A stretch of 64,000 bases of DNA from an uncultured Phascolarctobacterium sp. (GCA_900547415.1 URGS01000006.1:1-64000), one strand, 5' to 3'; shown: positions 26,155 to 34,661, numbered from the stretch's first letter. Numbers and translations: made by a program. Notes: a model not told the origin generated them from the sequence alone.

Positions 26155-27685
26155 CCTTTTCTTCTCCTTTCTTTGAATTTTCTTCTATGATAGGCACGCT
26201 TTCGCGCACCAATCCTAGCTCTTTAGCCTTTTCTGCTTCCAGAGCAAGCTGGGCATATTCTTCTTCCCAATCCTTGCCTTTTTTAGCATAAATATCCTTT
26301 AAAGTGGTTTGGCCTGTAGCAAGCATTACTTGATTTGCCTGAGCTTCTTTTAGCGGATCAATCCAAGGCAAGCCTTGTCCCAAGAACTCGTGTTTTAAAA
26401 GTTTGGGACGATTTGACATAAAGTCACTCGAAGGCTTAGGCAGCTTACCCGCAAGATAAGCGGCTGTAATGACCTCTTCAAAAACAAAGTCAAGGAAATG
26501 CTCGATTAGATAGTACTGTTCCATTTCAAAGGTTTTCCAATCCTCTAGCATATTCTGTCTTGCGCTAGAGTAGTTAACCTGGCTAACATCCCTGCTCATC
26601 ATCTCATATGACAGGCCATGGCCTGCACCTATACGGCGATTGACTGCAAGATTAAAGTCTGCCAGCTCATTAGATTGGCCTGCAGGGACAATGGTTTTGA
26701 CATCTTTTCCCGGTGGCAACTCTGTAATAGAGCCTGGACGAATACGTTTATCAATCTTTGAAGGCTCATTTTTGTCCGCAGCATTAATAACGCTTCTGCC
26801 AATAGTAGGTGTCACATCCTTATCAGAAGTTATAAATGCAGCAAGTGCAGCATTAATCTTCTGTTTAAAGCCAACGGCCTCAAAAAAATCCTCAACATCC
26901 TTCACATCATTTAAAATGCGTGCTAATGGAGTAATCTCTCTAATTTCAGTTGGTCTATTAAGCTCAGCCAAATAAATAACTCTATCAGCGTCCACCCTTT
27001 CATTATCTGGGGGAGCTAACGGATCTACAGACTGCTTTTCGATGTAATAGGCAAGTGGTCTGCCGTATTCATTAATTTCAATACCGTTGACAATGGTATT
27101 ACCTGAGGGACTCTGAATACTTCCTGGACTTTTTAAACAATCAACCTCTACCAATTGCAGTTTAAAACTAATACCATCGCTTGTTCGCTCATAGGTTTTT
27201 AGTGCCAAGATACCGCCATCAACAATCTTGCGTTTAACAATCATACGCAAAATCTCGTTAAGCGAAAATCTTCCAGTAACATCACAGTTTCCCGGTCGGC
27301 ACCACTCTGTCCAGACCTGTTCAACAGCGTTATTCCAGTCCTGGTCGGCCGTTCTCACCTGAAGGTTGAATCCCTTACCAACCACATTACGGGTAAAGGC
27401 ATTCAAAATACTGTTGACGATTTCAGAGTTTCGCTCTAAGTGGCGTGCTTTTGCTCTTGCCATATCCCTACTAGGAGCATTCAAAAATTCTCCTTTGCCA
27501 AAAGCAGGCTTCCAGTCGGCACTATTTCGCCACGCAGGAACATCCTCGTAGGCACTAATAGTACGCAGCTGCAGTCGCGCTATGCTACGCTCAGCGCCCT
27601 TTTCTGGATTGAAAATTCCTATTACAGCATCAATACTTCTGCCTAGCTTCTCTGCAAAGGTAGGGTTTCTCTGATTTGTGTCCAT
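26147..27685 (-). CDS. portal protein (lambda gpB family)
   Basis: The 512-aa protein forms the dodecameric portal through which DNA is packaged. It has family features: ERNSEIVNSILNAFTRNVVG, ISFKLQLVEVDCL, DRVIYLAELNRPTEIREITP, and GAGHGLSYEMMSRDVSQVNY. It sits between gpW-like and protease-capsid genes, in lambda order. Confidence 0.92.
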   Translation of the reverse strand: MDTNQRNPTFAEKLGRSIDAVIGIFNPEKGAERSIARLQLRTISAYEDVPAWRNSADWKPAFGKGEFLNAPSRDMARAKARHLERNSEIVNSILNAFTRNVVGKGFNLQVRTADQDWNNAVEQVWTEWCRPGNCDVTGRFSLNEILRMIVKRKIVDGGILALKTYERTSDGISFKLQLVEVDCLKSPGSIQSPSGNTIVNGIEINEYGRPLAYYIEKQSVDPLAPPDNERVDADRVIYLAELNRPTEIREITPLARILNDVKDVEDFFEAVGFKQKINAALAAFITSDKDVTPTIGRSVINAADKNEPSKIDKRIRPGSITELPPGKDVKTIVPAGQSNELADFNLAVNRRIGAGHGLSYEMMSRDVSQVNYSSARQNMLEDWKTFEMEQYYLIEHFLDFVFEEVITAAYLAGKLPKPSSDFMSNRPKLLKHEFLGQGLPWIDPLKEAQANQVMLATGQTTLKDIYAKKGKDWEEEYAQLALEAEKAKELGLVRESVPIIEENSKKGEEKDE

Positions 27686-27702
27686 CTGATTTTCCCCTTT
27701 CT

Positions 27703-27936
27703 CTAGTCTCTGCCATAATAAAAGACTCTACTGCCAAAGTTAGTGGCATCGTTAGTAGACGCCTGCGCATTCGCCAATTCCTGCTCCAGCGCTGCACGTT
27801 CACGTCTTAAATCAGCAAGGTTCGCCTGCTGCACCTTTCCGTTTACGGTCTGCACCATCTGTCCAGTTCGCATAATGCGGCTGATTGCAGAATCAACCTC
27901 TGATAAGCGGCGTTGTAAATCTTCAATACTGCTCAT
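27703..27936 (-). CDS. gpW-like head-tail connector
   Basis: The 77-aa product has a helical N-terminus, a short beta hairpin (MVQTVNGKVQQAN), a second helix and an aromatic end (FYYGRD), matching the size and layout of lambda gpW. It lies between terminase large subunit and portal, exactly the lambda position. Confidence 0.75.
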   Translation of the reverse strand: MSSIEDLQRRLSEVDSAISRIMRTGQMVQTVNGKVQQANLADLRRERAALEQELANAQASTNDATNFGSRVFYYGRD

Positions 27937-27945
27937 TTTGACCTC

Positions 27946-29817
27946 CTAAATATTAAAACTAGGTTCAGGTATCTCCATACTGTCGTTGCCCTCACTAGGA
28001 GCAACTTCCATAGGTATGTCAATAATATCTGGAATACTACGCATATTAAGCAGATCAGCTATTGCGTAGCTATATACACAACAGTCCCACCAGTGATTTT
28101 GTTTTGCACTAGTTTTCTGTACCCAGCGCTCAACGTTTTTCTTTTCATCCAAAATACGATGCTCACTAGTAATGTGCTCTGCAAACTCAAGGGAGCAGTC
28201 TGCATTAAGCATCCAACTACCCCTGCCAACAGGCATTCCCAGCCTTTGAGCAATTTCGTTTTTATACTGGTTTGTATTCACAAGCCATAGCTGCAACGGA
28301 GTCCTGCCTGGCATTTTGGGTTCTATGTTGCTGGCCCTTAAATAGGCGGCCATTGGAGTGGATGAGCCTTTTACAGGAATAGCCATACCCTGATGCTTCC
28401 AACAGTAGTCGTAGACTTCTTCTTTCCGATAGCCTGTGTCAATTCCGTAAGCTGTTACTTGATACTGGCTAACCCCATCCTCTCCTGGCCATATGGTATC
28501 CATAACCTCCTCAAGGCTCTTCCAATCAAGCACCCTGCCATAACCCAACACCTGACCAGTAACGCCTGGACCCCAAGCAGTAATCTCCCAATACATATGA
28601 CCTTTTTGGACGTCCACGCCTCCAGTAAGCAGCTGACACCATTCGGGAACAACAAACATCGGACAATCTGTTTTGTGCTGCATAACAATATCAGCTTCCA
28701 TAACAGCCGATTTACTCTCCCAAGGCTCCCCTAGCCAAGAGTTGACAAAGTTCATAAGCATTAAAGGGTCATCCTTAGAGCGCAGGAACTCTGCAGCCAT
28801 CTGGCCAAAAGCCACCCAAGGTGAGTATAGGGAATTTAGGCCGAAAGCAACGCTTCTAGGCTCTCCCTCGCACTCATTAAGAGGTTCCCAATGTCCTTTC
28901 TGCAGCATTTCTGGCTTATACCGGTCTGTTATATGCCCTTTGCAGTATTCGCATTCGTAGTAAGTATTGTTTTCAACGAATGTCGGCGACTGCTGAGCAT
29001 CAAATTTGACCTGTTGCCACTTCAACGCCTGCTCTTTCCCGCAAAACGGACAAGGCACTTGAAACTCATAGCGCACGTCTGCCTGTTCATAAAGCTGGTA
29101 GATATGCCCTGTTTTCAAGGTCGGAGTACTCCAGAAGAACATTTTCCGCTTGCCTGGCCAGTTCTTAGTACGTTCCTCAGCCAGTTTAAGAGGACTTGCC
29201 TCGTTACCTGACTTTTTCCTGTACTTGTCTATCTCGTCCATTACAACGGTAGGCACGGACCACGAAGCAAGGTCGGTCGGACTGTTAGCAGAGCCGAATT
29301 TACAGAAGCCACCATTAAAACGAAGCATAGCATTTTTACTATCGCTATCCTGATAGCATTCGTTAAAGCATTCATTGCCTCTTAACACCTTTTGGAAGCG
29401 GTCTGCGGAAAACTCCTTTAAAGCATCATCATCAGGAAGAACGTATAGAATACGTCCAGGCTGTTGAGCCATAATGTAGCCTAATATGTTGATGCCACAT
29501 TCTGTACCGCCTACCTGAGTAGGCTTTAAGAAGATAATTTTTTCCACGCCATCCCTGTTTAAAGCATCCATAATATCCACCAAATAAGGCACGATTTCAT
29601 TTCGCCAAGGTCCAGGGCGGGAGGTTTCCTCGTTACTCATATAGCGATACTTTGCTGCCCATTGAGAAACGGTCAAAGGTTCTTCAGGCTTTAGGTTTTG
29701 GAAGGCTCTTTTGAGTAGTTTTTCTAGGGCGGCCAACTGCTTTTTTAGCAGGGCGTCCTGCTCTGAGCACTCCGCCGTTGTCAGCGATTTGCTTAAGAGC
29801 TTCTCTGATGTAGCCAT
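27946..29817 (-). CDS. terminase large subunit (gpA family)
   Basis: The 623-aa motor-nuclease packages DNA. Residues about 96-108 hold the ATPase loop (FLKPTQVGGTECG), and about 190-198 the Walker B TVVMDEIDK. A zinc-ribbon with CPFCG and CEYC lies near 255-300, and the nuclease domain follows with GGVDVQKG and DTGYRKEEV. Its ATG is 7 nt after GGAGG, inside the small-subunit gene, giving a 134-nt overlap, longer than usual. Confidence 0.95.
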   Translation of the reverse strand: MATSEKLLSKSLTTAECSEQDALLKKQLAALEKLLKRAFQNLKPEEPLTVSQWAAKYRYMSNEETSRPGPWRNEIVPYLVDIMDALNRDGVEKIIFLKPTQVGGTECGINILGYIMAQQPGRILYVLPDDDALKEFSADRFQKVLRGNECFNECYQDSDSKNAMLRFNGGFCKFGSANSPTDLASWSVPTVVMDEIDKYRKKSGNEASPLKLAEERTKNWPGKRKMFFWSTPTLKTGHIYQLYEQADVRYEFQVPCPFCGKEQALKWQQVKFDAQQSPTFVENNTYYECEYCKGHITDRYKPEMLQKGHWEPLNECEGEPRSVAFGLNSLYSPWVAFGQMAAEFLRSKDDPLMLMNFVNSWLGEPWESKSAVMEADIVMQHKTDCPMFVVPEWCQLLTGGVDVQKGHMYWEITAWGPGVTGQVLGYGRVLDWKSLEEVMDTIWPGEDGVSQYQVTAYGIDTGYRKEEVYDYCWKHQGMAIPVKGSSTPMAAYLRASNIEPKMPGRTPLQLWLVNTNQYKNEIAQRLGMPVGRGSWMLNADCSLEFAEHITSEHRILDEKKNVERWVQKTSAKQNHWWDCCVYSYAIADLLNMRSIPDIIDIPMEVAPSEGNDSMEIPEPSFNI

Positions 29818-30367
29818 CTACAAGCCTCCTTACCTGTGGAGCCAGCTCGGGATATTGGCTATAAAGCTCCGTCATAATATGGTCTGCAATGCCCATAATG
29901 GACGTTCGCAGATTACCAAAGAGTTCTGTTAACCTTTCCTCAACAAGCACCATACTGATTAACTCGCCACTTTTCACAAGCAGCTCCTGTTCCGCAAGGG
30001 TTGCTCTTGCATTTTTTAGGCGTATATCTGCAGATAGCTTATCCGCCATCGCATCAGCGCCACCCTGAATACCAACAGCACGGCCACGCCATACTAGAAC
30101 AGCCTTTAAATCCCACCAACCGCGCTTCTCTTTAGGACAATCCTGCCTATCCCACGAATGGACTGTAACTACGGAAACGCCCATAATTTCGGCTAGTTTC
30201 GATGTGCTGAGAAGAATTCTTCCGTCATCGGTAATCTGGAGCCATTTATTCTTTTTGGCAGCCTCTAAAGGGTCTAGTTGCGGATTGCTTTCGCCTTCAA
30301 ATTTGACTTCTGAGCGTTTTTCTTTTGGGGTTAAGGTGTTTCCCTTTGTTTCTTTTTTCAAATCCAT
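29684..30367 (-). CDS. terminase small subunit (Nu1-like)
   Basis: The 227-aa protein has an N-terminal winged-helix region, KLAEIMGVSVVTVHSWDRQDCP, as in Nu1-like small terminases that recognise cos, then a helical oligomerisation region (DIRLKNARATLAEQELLVKSGEL). The Lys/Arg-rich tail ends KKAVGRPRKTTQKS. The start at 30367 is 4 nt after AAGGGGG; a longer frame reaches upstream but is not needed. Confidence 0.85.
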   Translation of the reverse strand: MDLKKETKGNTLTPKEKRSEVKFEGESNPQLDPLEAAKKNKWLQITDDGRILLSTSKLAEIMGVSVVTVHSWDRQDCPKEKRGWWDLKAVLVWRGRAVGIQGGADAMADKLSADIRLKNARATLAEQELLVKSGELISMVLVEERLTELFGNLRTSIMGIADHIMTELYSQYPELAPQVRRLVDGYIREALKQIADNGGVLRAGRPAKKAVGRPRKTTQKSLPKPKA

Positions 30368-30770
30368 ACAACCCCCTTCCTGTCCCTCTGACGGCGTATT
30401 TAATAAGCGATTTCCCAAAATTTTTATACTAGAGTGCTCGCGGTGTGCCCGACCATCGTGCTGGGCTGGGTACCCCAGAAGGACCCGAGGCGAACCGACT
30501 GAAACCAAGTCAGTCACCAAGTACAGTCACCAAGTCAGCTCCACAACCTAGCCGCCCGGGCGACGCTTAACCCCGGCAGCTGGATCGGAAGCACGGCAAG
30601 CAATGCGGCGCTTTGCACAAGTAAAGCAAGTTGACTGTGAGGCGCTTTTCCCTCTCCTGCTCTGGCTCATAACGCCTATGTATATTTTCCCCCTGCAGAG
30701 CCGTGTATAATAGAGCATTTAACCCCCGATTGTGCCATGTTTCTGCCATCTTTCCTGGGCAAATAAAAAA
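30368..30770. other. non-coding GC-rich region upstream of terminase; candidate cos region
   Basis: No coding frame stands out in 403 bases. Near 30503-30540 there are three close copies of ACCAAGT followed by CAG or ACAG, and at 30461-30478 a short inverted repeat CTGGGctgggtaCCCCAG. In lambda-type phages cos and terminase-binding repeats lie just upstream of the small-subunit gene, so this is the likely packaging site. A TATAAT (30707-30712 on the plus strand) is also present. Position of any nick cannot be read. Confidence 0.4.
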
Positions 30771-30828
30771 GTCCTGGACAAAATGCCAGGACAAAAAGAA
30801 AAGAGCCAGAAGCGTAATGCCTCTGGCT
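30771..30828 (-). terminator. two tandem terminators after the small regulator gene
   Basis: On the minus strand the hairpin AGCCAGAGG…CTTCTGGCT (30804-30828) with a CTTTTCTTTTT tail is followed by GTCCTGG…CCAGGAC (30771-30792) with TTTTTT. Two in a row would tightly isolate the 30843 gene from the terminase region. Confidence 0.8.
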
Positions 30829-30842
30829 GTGTGTAGAATTTT

Positions 30843-31055
30843 TTAAAACTCTTCTCCGTCTGCGGTTGTAAATGTGATCTTGCAGCTACATCCCAGAGCC
30901 TCAGCAATAGCATTTAGCTCCTTTTCATTAAAATTGCTACGTTGCATTTTATTCGACAGGTTTTGGCGTGTTTGGCCTGTAGCCTCAGCTAACTGGCCAG
31001 CCGTCATATTTCTGCGCTTCAGTAAAATCTTGATTTTTTCCGTTGTGGTAAGCAT
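30843..31055 (-). CDS. small XRE-family regulator
   Basis: The 70-aa protein is nearly all helix-turn-helix: ILLKRRNMTAGQLAEATGQTRQ and NLSNKMQRSNFNEKELNAIA, ending in a short beta pair. ATG at 31055 is 8 nt after AAGGAGG. It is divergent from the plus-strand small-gene block and both promoters carry related palindromes, so it probably represses itself and that block. Confidence 0.85.
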   Translation of the reverse strand: MLTTTEKIKILLKRRNMTAGQLAEATGQTRQNLSNKMQRSNFNEKELNAIAEALGCSCKITFTTADGEEF

Positions 31056-31079
31056 TCCAAAATCCTCCTTTTTCTCCTC

Positions 31080-31108
31080 ATTATACACTAATTAATGTAT
31101 ATAGTCAA
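31080..31108 (-). promoter_or_regulatory. sigma-70 promoter with operator in spacer, leftward
   Basis: On the minus strand TTGACT and TATAAT are 17 bp apart. The spacer contains the near-palindrome TACACTAATTAATGTA (31084-31099). It drives the XRE-family gene. The same operator type is in the opposing promoter. Confidence 0.85.
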
Positions 31109-31148
31109 AGATTATTTATAATTTGTCTAGTATTTATTATAAGAATCA

Positions 31149-31177
31149 TTGACAAATTACACTTTAAAGTGTATAAT
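31149..31177 (+). promoter_or_regulatory. sigma-70 promoter with operator in spacer, rightward
   Basis: A consensus TTGACA, 17-bp spacer and TATAAT. The spacer holds the perfect palindrome TACACTTTAAAGTGTA (31158-31173). It drives the plus-strand small-gene block; a repressor bound here would block polymerase. Confidence 0.9.
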
Positions 31178-31226
31178 ATAATCAGAAGGTAAGAAAAAAC
31201 ACCTTAAAGAAACGGAGGAAATGAAA

Positions 31227-31544
31227 ATGAAAAACACATACCAATGGAATGAATATACTTGGGTTATTGACACAGAAAGCAATACCTTAGAGGTTAGCCG
31301 CAACGGTTGGCAGGCTCTCGCGGTTATTGAAAAAGCCCCCCAAAATTGCTTCTTTGCAATTCGCGGCACTCGTAAAACAACCGCTTACGGAAAACCTTAC
31401 GCCGCTTCTGTTAAAATCATGGCGCGTGCTGGCGAAACCTATGGCGAAGCTTTGGACCGCTTTGCTAGAACCAGCATCATGAAAGGTGCTTGGCTCTCCT
31501 ATATGTGGGAGGTTGCTGACGAGATTCTGAAAAGAAGCCGCTAA
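31227..31544 (+). CDS. unrecognised phage accessory protein, first gene of plus-strand block
   Basis: The 105-aa protein begins MKNTYQWNEYTWVIDTES; it is rich in Trp and Ala and includes TRKTTAYGKPYAASVKIMAR. It starts at the second ATG after GGAGGAAATGAAA. No family is recognised. It is preceded by a consensus promoter with an operator and followed by a GC-rich hairpin region (31547-31610) without a T-run. Confidence 0.65.
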   Translation: MKNTYQWNEYTWVIDTESNTLEVSRNGWQALAVIEKAPQNCFFAIRGTRKTTAYGKPYAASVKIMARAGETYGEALDRFARTSIMKGAWLSYMWEVADEILKRSR

Positions 31545-31634
31545 AGCTGACGGCAGCCCCTCAGGGGGCTGTAAAGCTGCCGAAGCCGGTCCGAAGCCCG
31601 GGAATACAGAGCAAGCTAATAGGAGGATCTGAAG

Positions 31635-31829
31635 ATGTTGAAATATAATGACAACCTTAATGAATTGCTTGAGGCCTTGACCTCTTCCGTGGAATTGTTT
31701 GAAAGGGTATTGGATAACAACCCCAGCGCCGAGTCCGTCCAACGTTGTTATAACGACTGCAAGCGTTTACAAGAAACATTTAACAAAGACTTCTCTGAGT
31801 ATATAAGTTTTTTAAAAGATTGCCGTTAA
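31635..31829 (+). CDS. unrecognised small acidic helical protein
   Basis: The 64-aa product is largely helical and acidic (NLNELLEALTSSVELFERVL). AGGAGG lies 7 nt before the ATG. Second gene of the plus-strand block. Confidence 0.6.
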   Translation: MLKYNDNLNELLEALTSSVELFERVLDNNPSAESVQRCYNDCKRLQETFNKDFSEYISFLKDCR

Positions 31830-31844
31830 TAGGAGGAAATGAAA

Positions 31845-32015
31845 ATGACTTTTAAAATTGAAAAAGTTGCAAACATGATTTTTATCACCGACAATACCGA
31901 CCAAGTTTGGAAGGCTTGGAATGTTGAAGATTTTACCGAAAGGAAATTGGATAACGCTAAAAAGAAGCTGCAAAGCGGCTTTAAAAATCCTATAACTTGG
32001 ATAAGCTGCTTATAA
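31845..32015 (+). CDS. unrecognised 56-aa protein
   Basis: The start at 31845 follows the same GGAGGAAATGAAA leader as the first gene of the block. The product begins MTFKIEKVANMIFITDN and has three Trp residues (VWKAWNVEDF, TWISCL). A hairpin (ACCGCC…GGCGGT, 32026-32041) follows. No family is recognised. Confidence 0.6.
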   Translation: MTFKIEKVANMIFITDNTDQVWKAWNVEDFTERKLDNAKKKLQSGFKNPITWISCL

Positions 32016-32089
32016 CTAGCCGAAACCGCCTTCAGGCGGTCCAGCAGGAACGGCCCCCTGCTGCTGACGATGGCAGGCCCACGAAAATT

Positions 32090-32117
32090 TTGACAAAAAT
32101 AGCCAAATGGCTATAAT
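32090..32117 (+). promoter_or_regulatory. sigma-70 promoter with a second, different palindrome
   Basis: TTGACA and TATAAT are 16 bp apart. The spacer and -10 overlap the palindrome ATAGCCAAATGGCTAT (32099-32114), a different sequence from the operators at 31084 and 31158. It would drive the last three genes of the block. Confidence 0.8.
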
Positions 32118-32138
32118 GTACTAAACGGAGGAATTGAA

Positions 32139-32453
32139 ATGAAACTTAAACAAGCCTTGAAAAAATTGGTTGAAATGAAGAATGCTAAACTGGAAATCAA
32201 TGCTAATATCTACCTAGTCCGCTACGTTGGCGAAAACTTTGTGGGTATTCAAGCGGATAAGCTTACCGTAAACGTTAGCTACAATGGTTATAGAACCGCT
32301 ACCACTGAAATAGTAGCACGCGAACCCGAAGCAATCATGAACGAGGTCCAGCAGGCTGTAGAAAAATATCTGCAATGGATGCGCGAAAAAGAGCTTAAAG
32401 CTTTAAAACAATATACCTGGGCAGAAAAATTCCAGGGCGTTGAAGAACTGTAA
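32139..32453 (+). CDS. unrecognised 104-aa protein
   Basis: The product has a basic helical start (MKLKQALKKLVEMKNAKLEI), a beta-rich middle (IYLVRYVGENFVGIQADKL) and a helical end. GGAGG precedes the ATG by 7 nt. First gene after the promoter at 32090. Confidence 0.6.
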   Translation: MKLKQALKKLVEMKNAKLEINANIYLVRYVGENFVGIQADKLTVNVSYNGYRTATTEIVAREPEAIMNEVQQAVEKYLQWMREKELKALKQYTWAEKFQGVEEL

Positions 32454-32466
32454 GGAGGCTATAAAA

Positions 32467-32676
32467 ATGTTGAAAATCAAGAATGAGGATTTTAAGGTTA
32501 ACGGCCATTGGTTTGATTACGAATTAGAGGATGGAACCCTGCTCCATCAAAGCGAATGGAACGGCGAAATGTATATCGTCAAGCAAGACGGCGTAGAGAT
32601 TAGTTATCACCCCGTTTACGCAGAAGAAGAAAACTGTAACGGCGGTTACGATATTATCGGTTTTAATGCTTTATAA
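32467..32676 (+). CDS. unrecognised 69-aa acidic protein
   Basis: The start at 32467 follows TAAGGAGGCTATAAAA; the frame upstream would overlap the previous stop. The product is acidic (YELEDGTLLHQSEWNGEMYI) and beta-like. No family is recognised. Confidence 0.55.
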   Translation: MLKIKNEDFKVNGHWFDYELEDGTLLHQSEWNGEMYIVKQDGVEISYHPVYAEEENCNGGYDIIGFNAL

Positions 32677-32767
32677 TGCGGAAGCCATTGCTGTCAGAAA
32701 ACAAGCGGAAGAAGAATATTACAAGCCCGCCATAGACGAATGGGGAAAAAACAGAGACCAGGAATAA
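32666..32767 (+). CDS. 33-aa small protein overlapping the gene before it
   Basis: ATG at 32666 lies inside the end of the previous gene in another frame; the product begins MLYNAEAIAVRKQAEEEYYK. Start would depend on translational coupling. The stop lies inside the terminator stem. Real expression is uncertain. Confidence 0.35.
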   Translation: MLYNAEAIAVRKQAEEEYYKPAIDEWGKNRDQE

Positions 32768-32785
32768 TATCCTGGTCTCTTATTA
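32753..32785. terminator. bidirectional terminator between convergent genes
   Basis: A perfect 11-bp stem AGAGACCAGGA / TCCTGGTCTCT separates the plus-strand block from the leftward gene at 32792. T-rich sequence follows on the plus strand. Confidence 0.8.
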
Positions 32786-32791
32786 TTTTAG

Positions 32792-34111
32792 TTAATTGAT
32801 TTTTTTAGCAAGGGCTTTTCTGAAATAATCTAGGTTGTTATTCGCAATATAAACAATTCTGCCGTTGTCGCAGTTTGCTTTTAAACGATAATATAGTCCG
32901 TGGCTGGTATGCAGGAAGTTGAAGAGAACCAGATCCGCGCCGCGTACAAGGTTAACGTCAAAACTTAAATCGTCAGTATCAATATAAGTCAGCTCCGGGT
33001 ATATTTCCTTTAGCCGCTGCTGCCAGCTGAAAAATCCGCCAATAACAACGATTTTTTTATTTTTGAGCTTAGTAACATCCAGCTCATGAGCTTCTAGCCG
33101 TTCATCCGCTTCAACATCTTCTGTTTCCAGCTGTGCTTCCAGAGCTGCAGAGTATTCACGGAGCTGCTGCATTTCTTCATCCTGATCCGCTAATTTTTTA
33201 TTCAAGCGATCAAGCTGCAGCTGCTGGGAGTTAAGTAACTGCTGTTTTTCATCAACCAATTTTTGCAGCTTGTCTATTTCTCGTTCCTTTTTCTTTAAAT
33301 CGGTTTTTCTAATTTTATTTGTGGCAACGTCCGGAGATAATGCCATATCAAGATACGCGTCTTTACATTCCTCAGCATATTTTGCCAGAGATTTTATAAT
33401 TACAGCCGTAACTATGAGCCTATCAATATTATAGGGTGCACCGACTGATTGAGCTACATTTACGATTTCCCTAATTTCGTCCTTACCGATTTTATAATTT
33501 TCCACAGCTCTCAAAGGGATATTTTCGCCGATGGAAACCTCGCCATAAGGCTCATACTCTTTAGTGTAAAGCTCTTCAATGCAATTTATATCACTTAAGC
33601 TGCTAGGATATTCCCATTTTTTCATCCAGGCATCAGCCTGCTTTTTGGCAGAATCTGCCATAGGCAAATCCGCTGTGTACCCTTCCTCGCTGGCAAGAAT
33701 TTCATAAACTTCTTGATCCTCTATTTTATGGCCGATGGAATTGCACAGAACAGTAAATATAGCCGCTTTCCTCACCAGCTCAAAAAATGATTGGTCAGGG
33801 CCGTCCATAGCGTAAAGGTTCCAAAAATTTATATTATTTGCTTCTCGCATAGCGTCAAAGCGCTCAATTTCTTTTCTGAAAACCTTGTGCATCAAATCAT
33901 TTACAAAAGCTTTTCCGTCTGGGTGCTCTGCAATAACCAAAAGCTTTAAAGCGCGTAATAACGCTTTTGGCGGCAACTCGTTGATGCAGCTGATAACTTT
34001 ACCGGTTCTTTCCATTCCTGGTATTTTTAATTCTATATATTTTTTGTCAATATCTGGCCAAAAATGGCTCTCCATGGCAATAGCCCTAACTAATAAAGCT
34101 GAAACATTCAC
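32792..34111 (-). CDS. coiled-coil protein with C-terminal DUF2325 domain
   Basis: The 439-aa protein has an alpha-helical first half of unknown family, a coiled coil (about residues 250-345, DKLQKLVDEKQQLLNSQQLQ), and a DUF2325 Rossmann-like domain from about 350 (KIVVIGGFFSWQQRLKE, RGADLVLFNFLHTSHG). DUF2325 proteins are poorly understood and often lie in mobile elements. It stands alone, with its own -10 (TATAAT near 34150) and terminators on both sides, so it is probably an accessory cargo gene rather than a structural one. Confidence 0.7.
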   Translation of the reverse strand: MNVSALLVRAIAMESHFWPDIDKKYIELKIPGMERTGKVISCINELPPKALLRALKLLVIAEHPDGKAFVNDLMHKVFRKEIERFDAMREANNINFWNLYAMDGPDQSFFELVRKAAIFTVLCNSIGHKIEDQEVYEILASEEGYTADLPMADSAKKQADAWMKKWEYPSSLSDINCIEELYTKEYEPYGEVSIGENIPLRAVENYKIGKDEIREIVNVAQSVGAPYNIDRLIVTAVIIKSLAKYAEECKDAYLDMALSPDVATNKIRKTDLKKKEREIDKLQKLVDEKQQLLNSQQLQLDRLNKKLADQDEEMQQLREYSAALEAQLETEDVEADERLEAHELDVTKLKNKKIVVIGGFFSWQQRLKEIYPELTYIDTDDLSFDVNLVRGADLVLFNFLHTSHGLYYRLKANCDNGRIVYIANNNLDYFRKALAKKIN

Positions 34112-34160
34112 AGATATTTCCCCCTTTTATTATTTTCCGCTGCCTGTATTATAACAAATT

Positions 34161-34192
34161 AAGAGGACGCTGCATACAAGCATCGTCCTCTT
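34161..34192. terminator. terminator hairpin upstream of the DUF2325 gene
   Basis: A 9-bp stem AAGAGGACG / CGTCCTCTT is followed by TT on the plus strand and TTAATTTG on the minus strand. It ends the leftward early operon after 34214 and sits at the DUF2325 gene promoter. Confidence 0.6.
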
Positions 34193-34213
34193 TTCCTGTA
34201 ACTATAACAAATT

Positions 34214-34594
34214 TTAAATATCCGTGCCTAAATACCGCCCTACCCTTTTGCAGATATTGGCAATATGACGGTATAAGGTTCTTGTGCTTATGTTCAATCG
34301 CCTTGCTATTTCTGCGTCCGTCAGTCTAGGCTTGGGCGCCCAAAATTTGAGCCGAAGCACAGCCCTTTCCTGCTCATCCATATCCTGATCCGCAGCTGCT
34401 ATGGCATCCGTTATTTTTCGGAGCATATAAAGGCGGTCCTGCAGATACATTTTCTGCTCAGCTGTGTAATCTTTGTTATAAGCAGGCCACAGCGCCAAAT
34501 CATCAATCTTGCTACAGATTCTGCCAATCTCATTTCTAGAGCGCTGATAATTGGCAAGCTCAGCACAAATATATTGCCTTGTTTCTTTGCGCAT
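34214..34594 (-). CDS. late gene activator, ArpU/RinA-like, sigma-region-4 type HTH
   Basis: The 126-aa product ends in a DNA-binding part: DEQERAVLRLKFWAPKPR, LTDAEIARRLNISTRTLYRH. This pattern is that of phage late transcription regulators of the RinA/ArpU type, usually the last gene of the early operon and acting on late promoters. Position fits. Confidence 0.75.
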   Translation of the reverse strand: MRKETRQYICAELANYQRSRNEIGRICSKIDDLALWPAYNKDYTAEQKMYLQDRLYMLRKITDAIAAADQDMDEQERAVLRLKFWAPKPRLTDAEIARRLNISTRTLYRHIANICKRVGRYLGTDI

Positions 34595-34661
34595 TACCAG
34601 CGCCCTCCTTTTCTGAGATTATTATAATAAATTTACAACCAAAGTATTGATATTGATTTTA

